Assembly (NCBI GenBank): GCA_900404475.1 | Contig: OUQQ01000486.1 | Span: 1-16,478 of the forward strand | From: Spongospora subterranea | Taxonomy: Eukaryota > Endomyxa > Phytomyxea > Plasmodiophorida > Plasmodiophoridae | Length of the DNA: 16,478 nucleotides | Direction of reading: 5' to 3' | In this document: positions 11,639 through 16,478 of the stretch, one piece after another | Numbering within the stretch: position 1 is the stretch's first letter | Layout: the number at the start of each line of letters is the position of its first letter | Translations under genes and position numbers: made by a program | Notes under the pieces: model-generated | What the model was told of the DNA's origin: nothing | Seen by the model: the letters and a program-made list of their open reading frames with translations, nothing else | Databases searched by the model: none

Positions 11639-12251
11639 GGTTAGTCTGCGTTAGATTTGACAGTCCGAACGGAGGAGGAGCGGTTTTACCGTGGGGCCGT
11701 CCGCAGCGCCCTTGGCAATGCATGGCTGTTTGTGGCCAGTCCTCATGGCGCGATCATAATTGATGCACTTGATTGTTGTTTCCATTGTTCTCTCATTTTC
11801 CGTATTTGTGAAAACCCCAGTCTGCTTTTCAAGGTCGCCCTAATTCCAGTATGAAAACTTCCAACACGGCTGCACCGAGTGATGACGAACGCTCAGCTGT
11901 TTTCGCAAATACGATTGATGATTTAAATCATTGAATATTGATGAAATGTTTATTGTCATGCAGAGAGTGGCTGTAATTCTTCAGGTCAAGTGGGCGGTGG
12001 CTCTTGGTGTACTGGAATCAAATTCACGCTGAATCAGCCTTCTTTTGGTTTGACAACCATAAAACGGTTGTCGCAGTCGGCCACTGGTTCTGCTTCATAT
12101 TAATATCAAAGTCATCAAGCAACAATTCAACATTTTGATTCAAATTCACTTAAAGTGTTAGAATGTTTTCCAGTCACCCAACGCCTTAATGATATCAATC
12201 AGATATTCTATAAGAAAAATGCATAGCTCATACCTTCCTTGGACACATCCA
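11639..12251. other. No gene supported (11639-12251)
   Basis: Upstream region of the adenylate kinase gene, then AT-rich DNA bordering decayed retroelement sequence. An open frame at 11657-11854 (+) lacks any recognisable feature and is probably chance. Confidence 0.45.
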
Positions 12252-12593
12252 TCAGCCAACAGAACGCCCTGAGCAATCCATGACAGATGCAATAGAACAT
12301 ACGGTTCTGCTCTGACAATTTTTGAGGTTCAGACTAAATCTATCAACTTTGTGTGCGAATTCGATCTGTGCTGGAGGCAAAGCCTGAGGCTGAGAGTTAA
12401 TGGAAAGAACCTGTTGTGGATGACGGTGAACTGTATCAGCAATTTGCCCACGCAACTGGAACCAAATCCAGGGCTTGACCGATGTCCGTTTCCTGATATG
12501 ATCAAGGAACCCCATCCCCAACAAAAGTTCGCACATTCTTGTTGGATGATGGAATGTTCCTCTGGCTGAATGTTCACGTCAACATTCTCTGAT
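12252..12593 (-). pseudogene. Retropepsin-like fragment of an LTR retroelement
   Basis: The minus-strand frame from 12536 contains CELLLGMGFLDHI, which fits the C-terminal I/L-L-G-x-D-F-L motif of retroelement aspartic proteases, with Gly in place of the usual Asp. The downstream text FQLRGQIADTV recalls the L-x-L-x-G segment that follows in those proteins. A neighbouring frame (NIQPEEHSIIQQEC) appears to supply the preceding part, which implies a frameshift. The catalytic D-T/S-G triad is not seen. The call rests on a short motif and the retroelement context. Confidence 0.3.
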
Positions 12594-12599
12594 CAGTAA

Positions 12600-13802
12600 A
12601 AATGCAGTAATAAAAAATACTTCGAAGTGTTTTGAAACGTTCTCCGTAAAAACGGAAAAATATCGTGAAAACTTTCTCATCGCAAAATTCAACTCCAATC
12701 ATCTGCATCAGTTGCTGATAGGATCGAGCTCCCCTTGAATAGTAAACCTTCTTGTAGAGTAGTATTTCACGATTCTTGCGGCGGTTTCCATAATGATTTT
12801 GTCGGCATCGATACGTGTCGGCTAATTGACGTGTGCCATTTGTAATATAGGATAAATTTCCATTAATTTCTCGTATCGGGTCCCACTAATTTCTCGTATC
12901 GGGTATTGGTTCGTACCTTCCTCATCGTCATTTCGTTCGTCCGGTCCTGTCATTGGTGTAGTAATAGGTTTGAAATTTTTTTGTTTGAACCGCTTAACGA
13001 CTTCTCGAATATATCGTTACTAAGATAATCGAATTGCGCCATCTGAGTAACGGATTTTCATACCGAGGAATTTGCAACTTCTCTTAGATCTTTCGTCTGG
13101 AATGATGACCGTAATTTCGTTGAAATCTTTGTGCTCTCGGTGTAATCGTCACCTGTGATCTTAATTGATCATCAACGTAGATATCTATCACAGTCGATCG
13201 GTTCTCCTGGAATTTATACCAGATGCATGGTTCTTTCTTTGATTGCGTTAAATTCCCGTAGCTTGTTGATATATTTGGAGTTGTTTTGCCATTCGCGACC
13301 GGCCTGATTGAGACCATTTAAAGCTTTCTCGAGTAAACAGACTTTGAGTTCCTCGCCCTGCTTGAGAAATTCGTCCGGTTGGAATATGTAGAATCGTCAG
13401 AGGTGCATTTAGATATGCAGTTGTGAAATCCTTCTGATAAATCTTCCAGTGGTTGACGGTTGATAAAATTGTTCGGAGCGATGTGTGCGCCAATGAAAAT
13501 GAGAATGTTTCATCATAGTCGATACCTTCGCGTTCTGCAAATGCCTTTGCTACAAAACTTGCCTTTTATCGTACCTTGCCATCAGGGACAGTTTTCGTGA
13601 TGAATACCCATTTGCCATTGATCGGCTTGATGTTTGCGGGTTTGTCGATTAGTGTCCAAATATGGTTGCGATTGCGTGCATCGATTTCTTGAACAGCTTG
13701 TCGCCTTTGCGTGGCTTCTGGTGATTCCTTCGTCTCTGCAAATGTGGTGGGTAGGCGAACTGCACGGTCAGTTTCATAGACGAATTCGCCAGTGATTTCC
13801 AT
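12600..13802 (-). pseudogene. Decayed Ty1/copia-type reverse transcriptase
   Basis: Reading the minus strand downward from 13802, copia Pol landmarks appear in the right order but in changing frames. They are NHIWTLIDKPANIKPINGKW (start of the RT), FVAKAFAEREGIDYDETFS, YQKDFTTAYLNAPL, then in another frame NGLNQAGREW, then EPCIWYK and the catalytic block DIYVDDQL, then CKFLGMKIRYSDGAIRLS and YIREVVKRFK. An in-frame TAA at 13568-13566 sits where Tyr is expected, just after PDGKVR. At least three further frame changes and more stops follow, so the copy is dead. No RNase H motif or LTR was identified with confidence. Other minus-strand fragments to the right (OTU-like, possible gag) may belong to the same insertion. 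Confidence 0.8.
12864..12904. repeat. Two-copy tandem repeat, period 23 bp
   Basis: The 18-mer TAATTTCTCGTATCGGGT occurs at 12864-12881 and again at 12887-12904, a 23-bp period inside the copia-like pseudogene. It is probably a local slippage or duplication after the element decayed. Confidence 0.7.
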
Positions 13803-14104
13803 GGGGTTTTGCTGTTAATTTACAACGGGCCATCTGAATTATCGCAAAATTTCGTCTTTCTGCTTGACCATTTTGTTGCGGTGAATACGGTACAGTTTCT
13901 GGTGCTTGAATCCGTCCTGTTTTGGTTTATCAACCATATATCAATGGTCCTTATTCGCAAAAAAGGGAACGCACTGCTGTGCTCTCGACACTTTTCGAAC
14001 GGCAGGAGCCGGTACTCCAAGACTTCTCACTGTTCGTCCAAGCCCTGCGCTCGAGGTTGACGACCCGAATAAGTCCACGACGGCATCCAGTCGTTTGGAA
14101 ACCT

Positions 14105-14429
14105 GCACCAGGGTCGCCGACCGGTGGCCACGTACGCCAGCGATTTCCAGCTGCTAGCAGATTGGGATGGCCGCACCAATTTTGAAATAGTCTCAATGCG
14201 GATCGCGAGCTCGAAAAGTCCAGCCCATTGACAATCTGGTTGCATTATATCGAGGAAATCATCCAGTGTGGTACCCTCGTGATATGGTAATGATCCTGCA
14301 TTGTTCAATATCGTCTGTGCTGGCGTATTGACAGATATTCTTTATCAATCGTTGAACGAATGATTTGGGAATGGCCCCAGATGTTCGGATCGCTTCCAGG
14401 GCACAGTTTCCTATCCCGACTACGTCTTA
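14105..14429. repeat. Direct duplication, copy 1 (325 bp)
   Basis: This block is repeated at 14431-14755, with both ends matching exactly (GCACCAGGGT at the start, TACGTCTTA at the end) and no difference seen by eye. Only one N separates the copies. Probable assembly artefact. Confidence 0.9.
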
Positions 14430-14430
14430 N
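14430..14430. other. Single ambiguous base N (probable contig join)
   Basis: The only N in the window, located exactly between two identical 325-bp blocks. This is the usual signature of two overlapping contigs placed end to end. Confidence 0.85.
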
Positions 14431-14755
14431 GCACCAGGGTCGCCGACCGGTGGCCACGTACGCCAGCGATTTCCAGCTGCTAGCAGATTGGGATGGCCGC
14501 ACCAATTTTGAAATAGTCTCAATGCGGATCGCGAGCTCGAAAAGTCCAGCCCATTGACAATCTGGTTGCATTATATCGAGGAAATCATCCAGTGTGGTAC
14601 CCTCGTGATATGGTAATGATCCTGCATTGTTCAATATCGTCTGTGCTGGCGTATTGACAGATATTCTTTATCAATCGTTGAACGAATGATTTGGGAATGG
14701 CCCCAGATGTTCGGATCGCTTCCAGGGCACAGTTTCCTATCCCGACTACGTCTTA
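14431..14755. repeat. Direct duplication, copy 2 (325 bp)
   Basis: Second copy of the block at 14105-14429. If the join is an artefact, one of the two copies should be removed and the flanks 14104 and 14756 belong on either side of a single block. Confidence 0.9.
14500..14752 (-). pseudogene. OTU-like cysteine protease fragment, frameshifted, in retroelement context
   Basis: On the minus strand, VVGIGNCALEAIRTSGAIPK resembles the catalytic-Cys motif of OTU deubiquitinases (D-G-N-C-L-F-R-A), with Ile for the usual Asp. After a frame change, TTLDDFLDIMQPDCQWAG and LFELAIRIETISKL resemble the OTU stretch Y-L-x-x-M-x(3-5)-W-G-G-x-x-E-L-x-A-L. The catalytic His region was not found. OTU domains are known passengers of some retroelements, which suits the copia-like pseudogene to the left. 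The same fragment is present in the duplicate block at about 14174-14426. The call is suggestive only: it rests on two motifs in the right order at roughly the right spacing. Confidence 0.35.
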
Positions 14756-15459
14756 AAAACATACACTGAGGTCAATGACTTGGCTTTTGGGGCGTGATCG
14801 TTTGTATTGATGGATCAGTGAACTTCTTTGTTGTCTTCTTAATTCATAGGTATTGTGAGTTGGTGTTTTTGAAGGTGGTGTCCAGTTTGCAAGTTAGGGG
14901 GAGGATCACGAGTTCCTATCATCACAGGCCATAACGCAGATATCGAAGACACCTTTTGGCTGACAACGTCGCTTTTGATGCGCCTTTGTCGCGTTCAAAT
15001 GGGAATGAGATCTTGTGTGGGAATATAACTTGCTCTTTCTCCATAAAATTTCTATCTAGTTTATTAGTGCTTTCAACTGGGGTTTCCGCTGTTTCAGCTC
15101 TATGTTGTCGTAATCAACTTTAACTTGTCCTGACATCGCTACTTCACAAACTTGCATACAATGTGCTCAATACCATACCAAACAACCCTTTATAAGAGAT
15201 GGATATTCTCAAAACTAATTTGGTATAAGACGTCTTCCTTTGGTATTTCGCCCAGCGAAAAAGGTTTCGGGTTTTTGAAACTGTTTTCCAAATGTGCCAG
15301 TACTGTACTTGTTTGAGATGGAATTTGAGTCTTTTAGGTGATTCCTGTAGTTTTGGGGGAGTTTGTTTTACAACTTTAAGTTCCCATTTGATTGGAATGG
15401 GCTTCTTGCTGTAATCTTTCTTTGTGGAAAGAACTATGTTGTAGAATGCAGCTTCATCT
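14756..15459. other. No gene supported (14756-15459), probably decayed retroelement DNA
   Basis: All frames are interrupted. Minus-strand fragments rich in Lys, Gln and Ser would be compatible with old gag or linker sequence, but no zinc knuckle (C-x2-C-x4-H-x4-C) or integrase motif was found. Confidence 0.35.
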
Positions 15460-15636
15460 TTCGAGCATGTTCGACCATTATTTTCAAACCATTCGGCTGA
15501 ATGCCGTTGATGAGATATTTAAATTCTTTTTGATTCCTTTATCGTCAGCGAACAAGTTGGCGATTCCAAGATCTTCCAACAGTTCATCCATCCTGGAGAA
15601 TAGAGCAATTATGCGATCTTGTAGTCGTATCTCCAT
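15460..15636 (-). pseudogene. Possible gag-like remnant of a retroelement
   Basis: A minus-strand stretch beginning with the Met codon at 15636 reads MEIRLQDRIIALFSRMDELL and continues helical for about 15 residues. A frame change then gives KYLINGIQPNGLKIMVEHAR, faintly like the F-L-x-G-L-x-P segment of retroelement capsids. Upstream (about 15870-15715) another open minus-strand stretch reads INLIRLQTSAEFEIGNSLQE. Coherent helical text on the same strand as the copia-like pseudogene makes a gag remnant plausible, but no diagnostic motif is present. Confidence 0.2.
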
Positions 15637-16017
15637 TACGACTTATGACTGTATTCGTCCATCAACATCAACGCCTCCAGACACGGATGTGTTTTCAGGT
15701 TTTACTTCAAATGAGCTGTGACCTCTTGATCAATCACCTCTTGGAGCGAATTTCCGATTTCAAATTCTGCAGAAGTTTGTAGGCGAATGAGATTAATTTT
15801 GCTGTTGATTAAAACAGCAGTTATAGATTCGCCATGTACCTTAGGTCGTGCTGTGACAAGTCATTCGGAAGCGGGTGGTTGTCCAAGGAAATTCGCAAAT
15901 GCTTGGCGCTATGCTGCTCGATACAAAACATTGGTCAGACACAAAAATCTCTTCATTTGGGGACTTCAAAAGGAAAACAATACCGACGATCTGCCTGATA
16001 AGCTGTTCGATTGAAAA

Positions 16018-16039
16018 TCAGCCACTTCAGTGTGGCTGA
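16018..16039. repeat. Hairpin, 8-bp stem
   Basis: TCAGCCAC (16018-16025) pairs perfectly with GTGGCTGA (16032-16039) around a 6-nt loop, TTCAGT. It lies just after the TGA of the open frame 15787-16014 (+), which I do not otherwise support as a gene. Function unknown. Confidence 0.45.
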
Positions 16040-16478
16040 GAGTGTTCACCATTGGCCTTAAACGTCATTAGAAACCTACAATACTGACCGGTTGGTTACC
16101 AGTAAAAACGGTTGGTAATGACTTTAGGAAGTAAAGCATGGCAATGGCAGAACCCTCCCCATTTGCCCTAATTGTTCACTCAAAAAACGTATATGAACGG
16201 ATTATAGAACTAAAACACCAATCCCAATTGTTGCAATTGGAGCACGTCGCTAATCTCTTTCGTTGTGCACCATTACCAAAACGAACCAATGAGCCCTGGT
16301 GATGCAAGTTGATGGAATTTGGAGCGTATTTCAGCGACATAGAGTTAGATGAGGAAGGTTGACATTTGAAGGTGGAGGAGTTTGGGTGACCAAATCACAT
16401 CCAAGGGAGATGACGGCTCAGATCCATGAAATAGTGTCATGGTTGGCGATGTCGTGTATGTGAATCATACCTTGACCG
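16040..16478. other. No gene supported (16040-16478)
   Basis: No domain, signal or RNA gene was recognised. A short imperfect direct repeat, CGGTTGGTTACC / CGGTTGGTAATG, occurs near 16090-16120. Confidence 0.4.

Noticed and set aside
14305..14634. 109-residue open frame on - running through the N
   Set aside because: It crosses the probable contig join, so its C-terminal half is artificial.
15392..15721. 109-residue open frame on +
   Set aside because: The opposite strand carries more coherent gag-like text in line with the copia relic; the + frame has no domain.
15787..16014. 75-residue open frame on + followed by a hairpin
   Set aside because: No family resemblance or signal; the hairpin alone is not enough to call a gene.

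Overview
This is a eukaryotic nuclear window. Most recognisable genes are broken by very short GT-AG introns (43-52 nt, with a few of 108-301 nt). Most end in a canonical AATAAA polyadenylation signal shortly after the stop. The adenylate kinase N-terminus resembles the plant/stramenopile type, and the lactate dehydrogenase is closer in my reading to the bacterial-style enzyme than to the animal one. This suggests a protist-like or otherwise non-vertebrate small-intron genome. The sequence alone does not let me name the lineage.

Layout: (1) 1-369, the 3' end of an unrecognised gene on +. (2) 370-1875, no supported gene. (3) 1876-2403, a small single-pass membrane protein on +. (4) 2404-3848, no supported gene. 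(5) 3849-4350, a small secreted Gly/Tyr-rich protein on + with an F-x-P-L-x repeat. (6) 4784-5176, a classical two-exon thioredoxin on -. (7) 5177-6590, gene-free apart from a cluster of GTAC motifs next to the thioredoxin start. (8) 6591-7961, a five-exon L-lactate dehydrogenase on +. (9) 8697-10525, a seven-exon gene on + encoding a thioredoxin fused to an SHP-like p97-binding box, a UIM-like helix, a UBA domain and a charged coiled coil. (10) 10551-11638, a three-exon adenylate kinase on -, convergent with gene 9 and only 67 nt from it, stop to stop. (11) About 12.25-16 kb, decayed retroelement sequence on -: a retropepsin-like fragment, a Ty1/copia reverse-transcriptase pseudogene, an OTU-protease-like fragment and possible gag remains.

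The most interesting gene is the thioredoxin-SHP-UIM-UBA protein. It looks like a ubiquitin-dependent Cdc48/p97 adaptor that rebuilds the UBXN7-type layout (UBA, thioredoxin-like UAS, UIM, UBX) from other parts: a redox-active thioredoxin replaces UAS and an SHP box replaces UBX. Its thioredoxin half is a close paralogue of the stand-alone thioredoxin 3.5 kb away, in inverted orientation, with an intron at the same codon.

A single N at 14430 separates two identical 325-bp blocks. This is most likely an unmerged contig overlap rather than a biological duplication.

Gene models were built by eye from reading frames and splice motifs, without transcript data.
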